Below are positions 26,845 through 34,529 of a stretch of DNA of 64,000 nt, piece after piece; the stretch's first letter is position 1, and every line of letters begins with the position of its first letter. Origin of the DNA: Prosthecomicrobium pneumaticum. Lineage in GTDB: Bacteria; Pseudomonadota; Alphaproteobacteria; Rhizobiales; Kaistiaceae. Below the pieces are notes generated by a model, which saw only the letters and a program-made list of their open reading frames with translations, did no database searches and was not told the origin of the DNA. Location: positions 263,027-327,026 of the forward strand of contig NZ_JACHOO010000005.1 in assembly GCF_014199915.1 (NCBI RefSeq). The letters run 5' to 3'. Both the position numbers and the translations under genes were made by a program.

Positions 26845-27192
26845 TCATGCGGCAACGAGAGCGGGAAAGCAGGCCACGAGCTCCTGGATCGTCCTCACGC
26901 ATGGCCCGAGCCTCACATCGATCCCGGCAGCACAAAGTCTCTGTTTCTCTGGCTCGCCGATAAAACCGCAAACCAGGCGACCCGGTCTGGCCGCGACAAT
27001 GAGATCGCATAGCGCGGCGGACGTGCGCTGGGGATTGGCGTGGAACTCTGTCGCGCCCGTAAGCGTATCGACGATCCATATTCCATCGCACTTGCCGAAG
27101 AAGGGGCATAGTGCTGGGCCCGCGTCGGTTTTCATCACGATGACCGCAATGCGATTTGCCGGCGGGGGTGGTACGCAGGCGGACCTAGCCAT
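26845..27192 (-). CDS. NifX/NifB-type FeMo-cofactor-binding domain protein
   Basis: The 115-residue protein resembles the dinitrogenase iron-molybdenum cofactor-binding family (NifX/NafY/C-terminal NifB). Visible features are IWIVDTLTGATEFHANPQ, ALCDLIVAARPGRLVCGFIGEPE and CAAGIDVRLG. Such stand-alone domains occur outside nitrogen fixation, where their ligand is unknown. No nif genes are present. The start at 27192 follows GAGGAG. An FNR-like box lies 63 bp upstream, which suggests expression with the island regulon. Confidence 0.7.
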   Translation of the reverse strand: MARSACVPPPPANRIAVIVMKTDAGPALCPFFGKCDGIWIVDTLTGATEFHANPQRTSAALCDLIVAARPGRLVCGFIGEPEKQRLCAAGIDVRLGPCVRTIQELVACFPALVAA

Positions 27193-27254
27193 CGGCTCCT
27201 CGTTTGAACACCAGCAAAGCGAGCGAATTATATGACCGGCTAACATATCGGACT

Positions 27255-27268
27255 TTAAACTCGATCAA
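27255..27268. promoter_or_regulatory. FNR-like box, reverse TTGATCGAGTTTAA
   Basis: On the plus strand the site reads TTAAACTCGATCAA; in the direction of the NifX-like gene it reads TTGAT-CGAG-TTTAA, one mismatch from the island consensus. It is 63 bp upstream of that gene and 222 bp upstream of the Cys-rich ORF on the other strand. The remainder of 27193-27490 shows no gene. Confidence 0.5.
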
Positions 27269-27490
27269 ACATTCGCGTGGGCGGGGCGGCACCTCACAAT
27301 CTGCAAGGTGTCCGGCGGACAGCGGGAAGGCGCCACGCGCGCAGGGTTCCGGGCGGTCGGTGCGCACCGACCGCCACTTGATTTCAATCAATCTCGTCGA
27401 GCCTTTCCCCGTATAGGTTTCCGCCGGGCTAATTGGTAGCTGCGGGGCCGTGTGGTAACTTGCGGCTCAGGCCTTCTTGGAAAGAGGCGG

Positions 27491-27856
27491 ATGCTACGGT
27501 TGCTCGCCATATTGATCTTTGCCACGGCGATCTTCACGACGCTGAGCGGGCGGAGTATGGCCGGGACTGTAGCGATCAGCGCCGACGCGACTATGGTGGT
27601 CGTAAGCGCTTCTGACTTTCGGCCCCATATTGACGAATGCGATGATTGCCCGGAGTGTCCGAATTCGGACAAGACCTCCTGTCCGATGAGTAGCTGCTCC
27701 TGCCCGGCGGCCTGCTCAACGACTTTAGCGCCCCTGCCTGGCAACCTCCCGGCCCATGCGTTCCACCGCTCTTCAGCGGGGATGCGGCCCGAAGAAGCCG
27801 ATCCAAACTCAGTCGTCCCCGGACTCGACCCCCCAGTTCCTCGGCGCTCGACCTAG
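27491..27856 (+). CDS. Exported Cys-rich small protein
   Basis: The 121-residue product has a signal peptide (about 1-24) and then a Cys cluster: ECDDCPECP followed by CPMSSCSCPAAC, eight cysteines in about 30 residues. The C-terminal third is Pro-rich and ends DPPVPRRST. I do not recognise the family. The pattern of signal, cysteines and Pro-rich end recalls the three copper leader ORFs elsewhere in this window, but the cysteine spacing differs. A metal-binding or metal-sensing role is a guess. The start follows GAAAGAGG. Confidence 0.55.
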   Translation: MLRLLAILIFATAIFTTLSGRSMAGTVAISADATMVVVSASDFRPHIDECDDCPECPNSDKTSCPMSSCSCPAACSTTLAPLPGNLPAHAFHRSSAGMRPEEADPNSVVPGLDPPVPRRST

Positions 27857-28198
27857 CGGGTCGATCGGCCCAGCGGAAGGCGATCCAGCTTCCAACGGTT
27901 CACGCCTCGCGTGGACCGGGATGGCGGCTGGATTGACCAATCTCCGCTGGCGTCGCGCCGCCAAGGCGGCCGGCTGAGCCGGGCGACCTGGTCAGATGGA
28001 TTCAACCTTCCAGGTGAAACCGACCAGATCGAGGACTGTAATATGACTCCGAGCCAAGCGTCTTATTTGGAGAGCACTATCCGAGCGTCGCGGGATCACG
28101 CCCATGGCCGATACGAAGGTCTGCAACCCGGCGTGCTCCGGTCCCCAGTTCCCCGGGGAGCCGCAAACACAATCAGTGATGCGGAAAGGAACGCCCGT
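27857..28198. other. Gap upstream of the Crp/Fnr gene
   Basis: The Crp/Fnr reading frame stays open through this 342-nt stretch, and an ATG at 28043 could extend the protein by 52 residues. Those residues show no family similarity. No FNR-like box or clear promoter was seen here. Confidence 0.4.
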
Positions 28199-28960
28199 AT
28201 GCCGATGCCGGGGAATGGCACGACAAAGCAGCTACCGGGTTGTGAGGCTTGCTTCGCCCGGGTTAACCGGGGTTTGTGCGGGGATTGCCAGCCGGGATCT
28301 CCATGTGCGGTCGCGAGTTATAAAACTGCTGATCGGGAATACAAGGTCGGCCAGGATCTCTTCAGCCTGGGCGAACCGTGTGACTCAATATTCAATCTCC
28401 TCGAAGGTTGGGTTATTCTTTACAATATATTGGATGACGGTCGGCGACAGATTTTGCACTTCGCTTTGCCGGGCGCTGTGCTCGGATTCCATCCCGGCGG
28501 CGGCGCGATGATGACATATGGCGCGCAAGCTCTGACTGACATCGTCGTCAGCACAATTCCGCACAAGGCTCTACAGCCGATTGTCAGCCAGCAGCCCGAG
28601 TTCGGTCTGCGGCTTGCCTGGCTGGTCGCGCGGGATTGCACCTTGGCCTACGATCGCCTTACCAGCATTGGCCGGCATTCAGCGCGGGAGCGCGTTGCGC
28701 ACCTGCTGCTCAAGCTGTTCGTCCGCTGCCGCGCGCAATGGCCGGGCAGTCATATCGAGGAGATGAATCTTCCGCTGACCCAAGAAGATATTGGAGATGC
28801 AACGGGTCTGACCTTCGTCCATGTCAACCGGGTGCTGAGGGATCTGCGAAAGGATAGGATCCTAGAATTCCACTATCGACGGCTCCGAATCCTCGATCCG
28901 GACAAACTCGTCGACGTTGCAGGTCTTGACCCGCAACTCGTCATGTCCTGGATTCGCTGA
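28199..28960 (+). CDS. Crp/Fnr-family regulator with an N-terminal Cys cluster
   Basis: From the ATG at 28199 (AAAGGA upstream) the protein has 253 residues, the usual Crp/Fnr size. Five cysteines lie at positions 15, 18, 27, 30 and 36, suggesting an Fe-S cluster as in FNR. The cyclic-nucleotide-like barrel follows (DLFSLGEPCDSIFNLLEGW to ILHFALPGAVLGF). The C-terminal helix-turn-helix is LTQEDIGDATGLTFVHVNRVLRDLR. FNR has T-V-E-T-I-S-R in its recognition helix; here it is T-F-V-H-V-N-R, so the base-reading Glu is absent. It is the best candidate to bind the six TTGAT-N4-GTTAA sites. Oxygen or redox sensing is inferred. Confidence 0.85.
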   Translation: MPMPGNGTTKQLPGCEACFARVNRGLCGDCQPGSPCAVASYKTADREYKVGQDLFSLGEPCDSIFNLLEGWVILYNILDDGRRQILHFALPGAVLGFHPGGGAMMTYGAQALTDIVVSTIPHKALQPIVSQQPEFGLRLAWLVARDCTLAYDRLTSIGRHSARERVAHLLLKLFVRCRAQWPGSHIEEMNLPLTQEDIGDATGLTFVHVNRVLRDLRKDRILEFHYRRLRILDPDKLVDVAGLDPQLVMSWIR

Positions 28961-29159
28961 TGAATGATCGGCCGGGACAATATGGAATGGAGCGCGCGGA
29001 GTGTCCGATCCAAGCGCTGCTTCGTGCTGGCGCGTCCCGCTCCTTCGGCTCCATTGTCGCACAAACACAACTGCTGATTTTCCGTCGCCACCGACCCTTG
29101 CGTCGCGGCGTCGCCCGTCGCGTCTGCGCCCAAGATGCGATCTCACACCACGACGAGGC

Positions 29160-29363
29160 TACCTCGAACATCCCCATCGGGCCGCCGAACTTGCCGGGTT
29201 TGTCCGGCATGATCTCGACGCAAACCATCTCTCCGGTCGGCAGGTCCTGGCGCTTGTTGACGTCAGCGAAAATGACCCTTTCGGAGCCGGACACCAACTC
29301 CTTCCGCCGAAAGCTCAATCGTACCAACTTGCCATGGCGAACGACGATGGTGTCGAGCCTATA
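29160..29363 (-). pseudogene. Cupredoxin-domain gene fragment
   Basis: Read leftward, this stretch encodes YRLDTIVVRHGKLVRLSFRR, then SERVIFADVNKRQDLPTGE and EIMPDKPGKFGGPMGMFEV, the pattern of a cupredoxin_1-type copper-binding domain. The beginning is cut off where the DUF3141 gene ends (29359), and after GMFEV the similarity stops with no proper stop codon. A key Cys normally before MGM is replaced by Pro. It is a remnant; nothing else was seen between 28961 and 29358. Confidence 0.5.
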
Positions 29364-31179
29364 CCGCCGGTGGCGTTGCTGGCCGTGCTGAGGCGGGAAG
29401 ATCGTAAAGCGCCTGGAAGACCCGCTCCTCCGCCGTGTCGCGCTGCTTGCGGCCGTTTTCGATAGCCTCGGAGACACGGTCAATCGCCTCCCGCTCACGA
29501 CGCAGATTGCCATCGTCCTCCGGCAGTGGCTGCCGGCGTTTCTCGATCAGGCGCGCGAGTGCAGCGACGCCATGCATCCATGGACTGAAGGATTCCGACA
29601 TCAGGTAGCGGCTCGTGCGCATGGGATGGAGCCATTCGAGCGTTGCCGCGGTCCAGGGATTGGAGGCCATACGCACGAATGGGCTGACCATGGTCTTGTA
29701 GAACTGCTCGTTCACCTCTGAGCGATGGCGAACCTGCTCGAATGCTGCCCGGGGCGTCTCGAACCGCAGATCCTCGACGGCCCGCTCGTCGAACCGGACC
29801 GAGTATTCCGGCTTGCGGCAGTCCGGATCGCCGGTCGGATTGTCGATCTTCATCTCGTAGAGACCGGGAGCGAGGGTCTCGATCTCGCCGAGGCTTTCGA
29901 GGATTGCGCGATGTTCGAACCTCGCCACCTTGGCTGACACGAAAATGCCGAGATGGCCGGCATGGGGGTTCGTCAGGTAGATGATGCGCTGACCAGCGGC
30001 CTTGAGATCGTCGGTATCTTTGTACACCACCGGGATCCAACCGAGCGCCTGGTGCGGCGGGGTGATGTTGTCGCCATAGGAGGCGAAGATCACCAGCGGA
30101 TTGCGAATGCGCCGAAGGTCGGCGACGCACCCTTCGCAGATCCGCATCTTTCCCTCCTCGAGGCGATTGCCGATGAAGAGGTTCTCGACGATGGCGACGA
30201 TCTCTTCCCGGCTGAGCAAATAGAAGCCATTCCACCACCGCTCGAACTCCAGGAAGCGCTCCCGTTCCGTGTCGACATGCGTGAACAGGTTGGCGTATTT
30301 TTCCCAGACGGCTTCGGGCTGAAGATTCTCGAAATTGAAGGCGAGCCACGCACCGTCCAGGCGGCCGTCGTTGAGATCGGCGAGAAGATGGGTAGCCCAG
30401 ACGCCGCCAAGCAGCCCGCCGGCGATCCGCATCGGATTGACGCCTGATTCTCCCGCCCAATAGGAGAGCGGAGAGCCGTTGAGCACGGCCGGGCCGACCA
30501 AGCCTTCGCAATCCGCCGAGAGCAAGGTGATCGCCCAGCCGGCCTGACAGTTGCCATAGAGCACCGGAGGCTTGCCGGGGTGGCGTTTGACCACGTCCTC
30601 GACGAAGCGCCGGAGCGTGTGCAGCACATCGGCTAGGGTTTGGCCCGCGCAGGGTTCAGGAAAGAAGGAAACGAAATAGACCGGATAGCCCTCGTGCATG
30701 GCGATCCCAACCTCGGAGTCGCGCTTGAAGCCGCCGATGCCGGGCCCATGGCCGGCTCGAGGGTCGAGGACAACGACGGGCGGCTTCGCCGGATCGACAC
30801 AATCCTCAATGCAATCGTCGCCGATCCGGGTAATCCGCAGGAGGGCGTAGTTGACGGGTCGCTCGAAGCGGCGGGCATCGACCAGCGTCTCATAATCGAA
30901 GTCGAGAAGCGGCGGCTTGCCGGCCCGCTCATGCGCGATCATGTTGTTGGCGCGCTGGCGCAGCGTATCCCAGAACAGAATCGACCGTTCGAAGAAATCC
31001 CGCTGATAGGCGAACGGATCATCGATGTTGATCGGCGGTCCGGCTGGATTCGCCGCGACGGCCGGTTCCGGGCTCTTCAGCGCGGCGGCCGCTGCGATAT
31101 CCCGCCGAACAGCCAATTGCCGACCCGGCGACGCCTTCGGCTGGTCAATCAGCGCGGAATCCGATCTTGCTTCGGGCAT
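29359..31179 (-). CDS. DUF3141 protein (PHA synthase-like alpha/beta hydrolase)
   Basis: The 606-residue protein belongs to DUF3141, related to poly(3-hydroxyalkanoate) synthases and usually encoded with pha genes. Features are DPFAYQRDFFERSILFWDTLRQR near residue 54, LDYETL-type FDYETLVDARRFERPVNYAL, and the lipase-like box YGNCQAGWAI near residue 214, in which Cys sits at the nucleophile position. The ATG at 31179 has GGAG six nt upstream; ATGs at 31191 and 31194 are alternatives. It is the last gene of the leftward sigma-pha group. Polymer synthesis is not proven for this family. Confidence 0.82.
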   Translation of the reverse strand: MPEARSDSALIDQPKASPGRQLAVRRDIAAAAALKSPEPAVAANPAGPPINIDDPFAYQRDFFERSILFWDTLRQRANNMIAHERAGKPPLLDFDYETLVDARRFERPVNYALLRITRIGDDCIEDCVDPAKPPVVVLDPRAGHGPGIGGFKRDSEVGIAMHEGYPVYFVSFFPEPCAGQTLADVLHTLRRFVEDVVKRHPGKPPVLYGNCQAGWAITLLSADCEGLVGPAVLNGSPLSYWAGESGVNPMRIAGGLLGGVWATHLLADLNDGRLDGAWLAFNFENLQPEAVWEKYANLFTHVDTERERFLEFERWWNGFYLLSREEIVAIVENLFIGNRLEEGKMRICEGCVADLRRIRNPLVIFASYGDNITPPHQALGWIPVVYKDTDDLKAAGQRIIYLTNPHAGHLGIFVSAKVARFEHRAILESLGEIETLAPGLYEMKIDNPTGDPDCRKPEYSVRFDERAVEDLRFETPRAAFEQVRHRSEVNEQFYKTMVSPFVRMASNPWTAATLEWLHPMRTSRYLMSESFSPWMHGVAALARLIEKRRQPLPEDDGNLRREREAIDRVSEAIENGRKQRDTAEERVFQALYDLPASARPATPPAV

Positions 31180-31306
31180 CACCATCTCCATCATCCGATC
31201 TTTAGGGCGAGGACGTTGAACAGCGGCCAGAAGTCAGGATGCTGTGTCAGCCATATACCAAGGTCTCGACAAGACCCCGCCGAACGCTCTTCAACCCAGC
31301 GTGCGG

Positions 31307-31744
31307 CTAAGATGCCTTGACGCTGCTTCTGGCGTCAGGGGTTTCAGTTGCTTGCTGACGAATCTCACCTGCGGTCTCCCGTGCCATGTTCGCGCAGTAT
31401 TGCTGGACCTTCTGCGAGAGCTCGAGCCAGGTCTTCGTCTGCAGCGACGTCTCTTCCAGGATGGCCGCCATGACGCCCGATTCTGCGGCGACCACGTCCT
31501 GCGGTCGCCGGCACTGGACGAATTCCAGAAGCGAGCGTCCGATACGCTCGTTGGCGCCGAGGAGAGTGCTCATCTGAGCGCTGTATGTCTCGCCATAGGC
31601 CTTCTGCAGATCGGTCGTGAATGCCTGGAACCGTTTGAACTGGCCGTCGAGCTTGCCGGTATTGTCGACGCCCGACAGTCCCCACCATGTGAATACAGCG
31701 TTCACGCGATCGAAACCAACGGGCGCTTCACTCTTCGTAGCCAT
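31307..31744 (-). CDS. Phasin-like protein
   Basis: This 145-residue protein is helical, with no signal peptide or membrane segment. KRFQAFTTDLQKAYGETYSAQM and LLEFVQCRRPQDVVAAESGVM resemble phasin-type proteins that coat PHA granules. The start at 31744 follows AAGGAGAG. Its place between the thiolase and the DUF3141 gene supports a granule-related role. The family call is moderate because phasins are weakly conserved. Confidence 0.7.
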   Translation of the reverse strand: MATKSEAPVGFDRVNAVFTWWGLSGVDNTGKLDGQFKRFQAFTTDLQKAYGETYSAQMSTLLGANERIGRSLLEFVQCRRPQDVVAAESGVMAAILEETSLQTKTWLELSQKVQQYCANMARETAGEIRQQATETPDARSSVKAS

Positions 31745-31828
31745 TGTTCTCTCCTTCATTATTTGGTTGCGGCTTCAGGAATTCGACGTTCGGTTTATTG
31801 TCACGGGTCGCTTTTTTCGCTCTCGCGG

Positions 31829-33016
31829 TCAGTGGAGAGCCTCAAGCGCCAACGCGACCCCCTGACCGCCGCCGATGCACAGCGTCACCAATCCGCGCCG
31901 GATACCGTCTCGGTGCATCGCGTGAAGGAGGCGGGTCGTCAGCACGGCTCCTGTCGCACCGATCGGATGGCCATGTGCGATGGCGCCGCCCTCGACATTG
32001 ACGATGTCCTCGGGGAGCCCGAGTTCCCCGATGAGCGCCAAGACGATCGCCGCGAAGGCCTCGTTGATCTCCACGCGCTCGACGTCGCCGAGCGTCCAAC
32101 CAGCGCGATCCAAGGCCTGCCGCACCGCGGGAACAGGCCCGAGACCGAACAGGCCGGGTTCGACCGCGCCGACCCCGAAGGCCACAAGACGGGCCATCGG
32201 CGTCAGGCCATGCTTCTCGGCCCAGCGGGCATCCGCAACGATCATGCCCGCGGCGCCGCTGTTGAGGCCCGGTGCATTGCCGGCGGTAATGGTTCCATCC
32301 TTGCGGAAAGCCGGCTTCAGCTTGGCCAGCGACTCCAGCGTTGCGTCCGGGCGGTTGTGCTCATCCTTGTCGAAGATCGTCGGCCCCTTGCGACCGGGGA
32401 TTTCGATCGGCGCGATCTCGGCATTGAACATGCCGGCCGCCTGCGCCGCGCCAAAGCGCTGCTGCGTCCGCTCCGCCCAGCGGTCCTGCGCCTCGCGCGT
32501 CACCTGAAACTTGCTGACGAGGTCCTCGGTCACCAAGCCCGAGTGGTGATCGGAGAAGGCGTCGTTGAGGCCGTCGCGCAGCATGCTGTCGTAGATTTGG
32601 GCATCGCCCATGCGGTAGCCCCACCGTCCGCCAGACATCAGGTAGGGCGATTGGTCCATGTTCTCCATGCCGCCGGCGATGGCGCTCTCGGCGAGGCCGA
32701 GCATGATCTCCTGCGCGGCGGTCGCGATCGCTTGTGCACCCGAGCCACATACCCGGTTTATGGTCATCGCTGGAACGCCGACCGGAATGCCGGCCGTGAT
32801 CGCCGCCTGCCGCGCTGGGTTCATCTTGGCGCCGGCCTGGACGACCTGCCCCATCACCACGGTGCCGATCGCGCCGTCTGCGATCTTCGCGCGCGACAAT
32901 ATTTCCCTGATCACCACCGCCCCGAGATCGGGTGCCGCTATGTCCTTCAGCGTTCCGCCATACGTGCCGATGGCTGTCCGCACCGGGGCGCAGAGCACGA
33001 CGTTCGACTGTGCCAT
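31829..33016 (-). CDS. phaA: Acetyl-CoA acetyltransferase (thiolase)
   Basis: The 395-residue product is a complete biosynthetic-type thiolase condensing two acetyl-CoA to acetoacetyl-CoA. The nucleophile Cys90 is in NRVCGSGAQAI, His350 in GGAIAHGHPIGATGA and the acid-base Cys380 in TLCIGGGQG. The start at 33016 follows AAAGGAC. Upstream lies only the tail of the reductase gene phaB, so the usual next step to 3-hydroxybutyryl-CoA would need a host enzyme. Confidence 0.92.
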   Translation of the reverse strand: MAQSNVVLCAPVRTAIGTYGGTLKDIAAPDLGAVVIREILSRAKIADGAIGTVVMGQVVQAGAKMNPARQAAITAGIPVGVPAMTINRVCGSGAQAIATAAQEIMLGLAESAIAGGMENMDQSPYLMSGGRWGYRMGDAQIYDSMLRDGLNDAFSDHHSGLVTEDLVSKFQVTREAQDRWAERTQQRFGAAQAAGMFNAEIAPIEIPGRKGPTIFDKDEHNRPDATLESLAKLKPAFRKDGTITAGNAPGLNSGAAGMIVADARWAEKHGLTPMARLVAFGVGAVEPGLFGLGPVPAVRQALDRAGWTLGDVERVEINEAFAAIVLALIGELGLPEDIVNVEGGAIAHGHPIGATGAVLTTRLLHAMHRDGIRRGLVTLCIGGGQGVALALEALH

Positions 33017-33255
33017 GTGGATGTCCTTTCTATTTCCGGGGGGCGCCATGCCATGAACAGGCCGCCATTGGCGGTGACCTTCGAGCCCGTGACGAACGTT
33101 GCCTCCCCGCTCACCAAGAACCGGACGATGCGTGCGACCTCGTCGGCATTGCCCAGCCACCCGACAGGGATTTGCCCCTCGATTTTTGCAAGAGTATCTT
33201 CAGACATGGCATCAAGCGTGTCCGTTGCGATGTAGCCGGGCGCGACAACATTCAT
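32947..33255 (-). pseudogene. 3'-terminal fragment of acetoacetyl-CoA reductase (phaB)
   Basis: The reading frame gives NVVAPGYIATDTLDAMSEDTL, IPVGWLGNADEVARIVRFL and TGSKVTANGGLFM, the last 66 or so residues of a short-chain dehydrogenase of the PhaB type. The Rossmann motif and the catalytic Ser-Tyr-Lys part are absent. At the 3' end the normal stop is lost and the frame runs 23 codons into phaA. The break at about 33256 lies 15 nt from the sigma factor gene, so the 5' part was replaced by a rearrangement. Confidence 0.75.
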
Positions 33256-33270
33256 CTGTGTTCATTGCAT

Positions 33271-33951
33271 TCATCCGTCCTGGGGCGGCGACTTGGTTTC
33301 GTCGGCGAGACCGCGAGCTCGTTGGCGAATGCGCTCGGCCTCATCGCACCGGCAATCGAGAAAGCCGTGGACCGGACAGGTCAGGCACATTTCCTCGAGC
33401 CTCTTGCGGAGCGCCTGGCGCCCCCTGTGGAGCCTGACCGCGATGTTGTTGAGCGTGGTGCCGAGGCTGGCGGCGATCCGATCACGCGGCTCGCCAAGAA
33501 TGTCAGAGCGCCAGACGACGTCGGCATATTCGGGCTTGAGCGTCGGTAGCAGCTTATGCAGGCAGTTACAGACGGCCTCGTCGGTTTCTCGATCCGGCTC
33601 GATCGGCAGGCTCTCCACATCCGACTGGTCCATGTCGACCTCCTGGCGACGGCGTCTGATGGCGCGTCGCTGGTGATCGACGAGGGTGGTCGCCAGAATG
33701 CGCCCGAGCCAACCGCGAACCGTGCGGACGTCCCGCAACTGCCAGGCGCGCTCGAGCGCCCGAAGCGAGAACTGCTGCAACAACTCTTCGGCCTCGTCCC
33801 GGCTGCCTACCCGATGATGCAGAAAGACCAGAAATTCTTCGCGTGCCTCGACAAGCGCTCGTCGTACAGCCGCGTCCGCCGGCTTCGCGGCTTCCTGTCC
33901 TTCCGCATCACCTTCCGAATGCCGGACATCCTCTTCATGCCTATTGGTCAT
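33271..33951 (-). CDS. ECF-type RNA polymerase sigma factor with a Cys-containing tail
   Basis: The 226-residue protein has sigma region 2 (FLVFLHHRVGSRDEAEELLQQFSLRALERAWQLRD, with RGWLGRILATTLVDHQRR) and region 4 (LLPTLKPEYADVVWRSDILGEPRDRIAASLG). After region 4 a short tail carries CLTCPVHGFLDCRC, four cysteines that could bind a metal and sense redox state. No anti-sigma gene is adjacent. It is the first gene of the leftward group leading into the pha remnants, and an FNR-like box lies about 100 bp upstream. Confidence 0.85.
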   Translation of the reverse strand: MTNRHEEDVRHSEGDAEGQEAAKPADAAVRRALVEAREEFLVFLHHRVGSRDEAEELLQQFSLRALERAWQLRDVRTVRGWLGRILATTLVDHQRRAIRRRRQEVDMDQSDVESLPIEPDRETDEAVCNCLHKLLPTLKPEYADVVWRSDILGEPRDRIAASLGTTLNNIAVRLHRGRQALRKRLEEMCLTCPVHGFLDCRCDEAERIRQRARGLADETKSPPQDG

Positions 33952-34049
33952 CGTCCAGCCAAATCTTTGAATGGTTGAGACGTATTCTTAAACTGTCCCT
34001 ATCAGAACCAGACAGAATTTGACGTTACGACCGCACCCACCCACGTTCT

Positions 34050-34063
34050 TTAACGCAGATCAA
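34050..34063. promoter_or_regulatory. FNR-like box, reverse TTGATCTGCGTTAA
   Basis: On the plus strand the site reads TTAACGCAGATCAA; towards the sigma factor gene it reads TTGAT-CTGC-GTTAA, an exact match to the island consensus, 99 bp upstream of that start. It could also serve the rightward truncated gene at 34221. Confidence 0.55.
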
Positions 34064-34220
34064 GCTTTCCTCTGCCAACCCTCGTTATGAATTCCTCTTG
34101 GATATCTGCCTTTCTGGCTGCGGCGGGCTGCTATCGCGGCGGGTTCGGAACGGAGCGCCCCCCGCCGGTGCTTCGCACGCCGCCGTAGAGCTTTGGCCAG
34201 AGGTGGGAGGGCTTACGACC

Positions 34221-34529
34221 ATGCGAGCAAGGAGTGTCGGAGTGGCGCTGAGCTTGCTTCTGCTTTCTGGATTGGCCCACACCACGGCAGCGGCCCCTAG
34301 CGGCGACAGCAGGGTCGTCAGCGATGTCCAGATCTATATGGGAATCCTGCTGTCGGAATTGATCCGCGGTCATCCGCAAGGCCACACGGAGAATTCCATG
34401 CATAGCGGGCAGCCCGCCACCCGCGGGGAATTCCATATCGTTGGGTCACTGTGCAAAGCCTCCGCTTTTCGCTGGATGGGAAACAGAGTGAGCGGGCACA
34501 TCGACATCCGCCGCATCAATCTTGTGTAA
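34221..34529 (+). pseudogene. 5' part of an exported protein gene (DUF4426-like), cut at the cfa end
   Basis: The ATG at 34221 follows GGGAGG. The product begins with a signal peptide (about 1-25) and then SDVQIYMGILLSELIRGHPQGH and EFHIVGSLC, which recall a family of small periplasmic proteins whose members continue for another 70-100 residues. Here the similarity stops near 34445, exactly where the convergent cfa gene ends, and the frame then reads antisense cfa sequence to 34529. I take it as truncated by the insertion or rearrangement that brought cfa. The family name is tentative. Confidence 0.5.

Noticed and set aside
31244-33235. A 663-codon open frame on the plus strand across the pha genes.
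   Set aside because: It is antisense to the intact thiolase and phasin-like genes, has no family similarity, and is the usual long shadow frame of GC-rich DNA.
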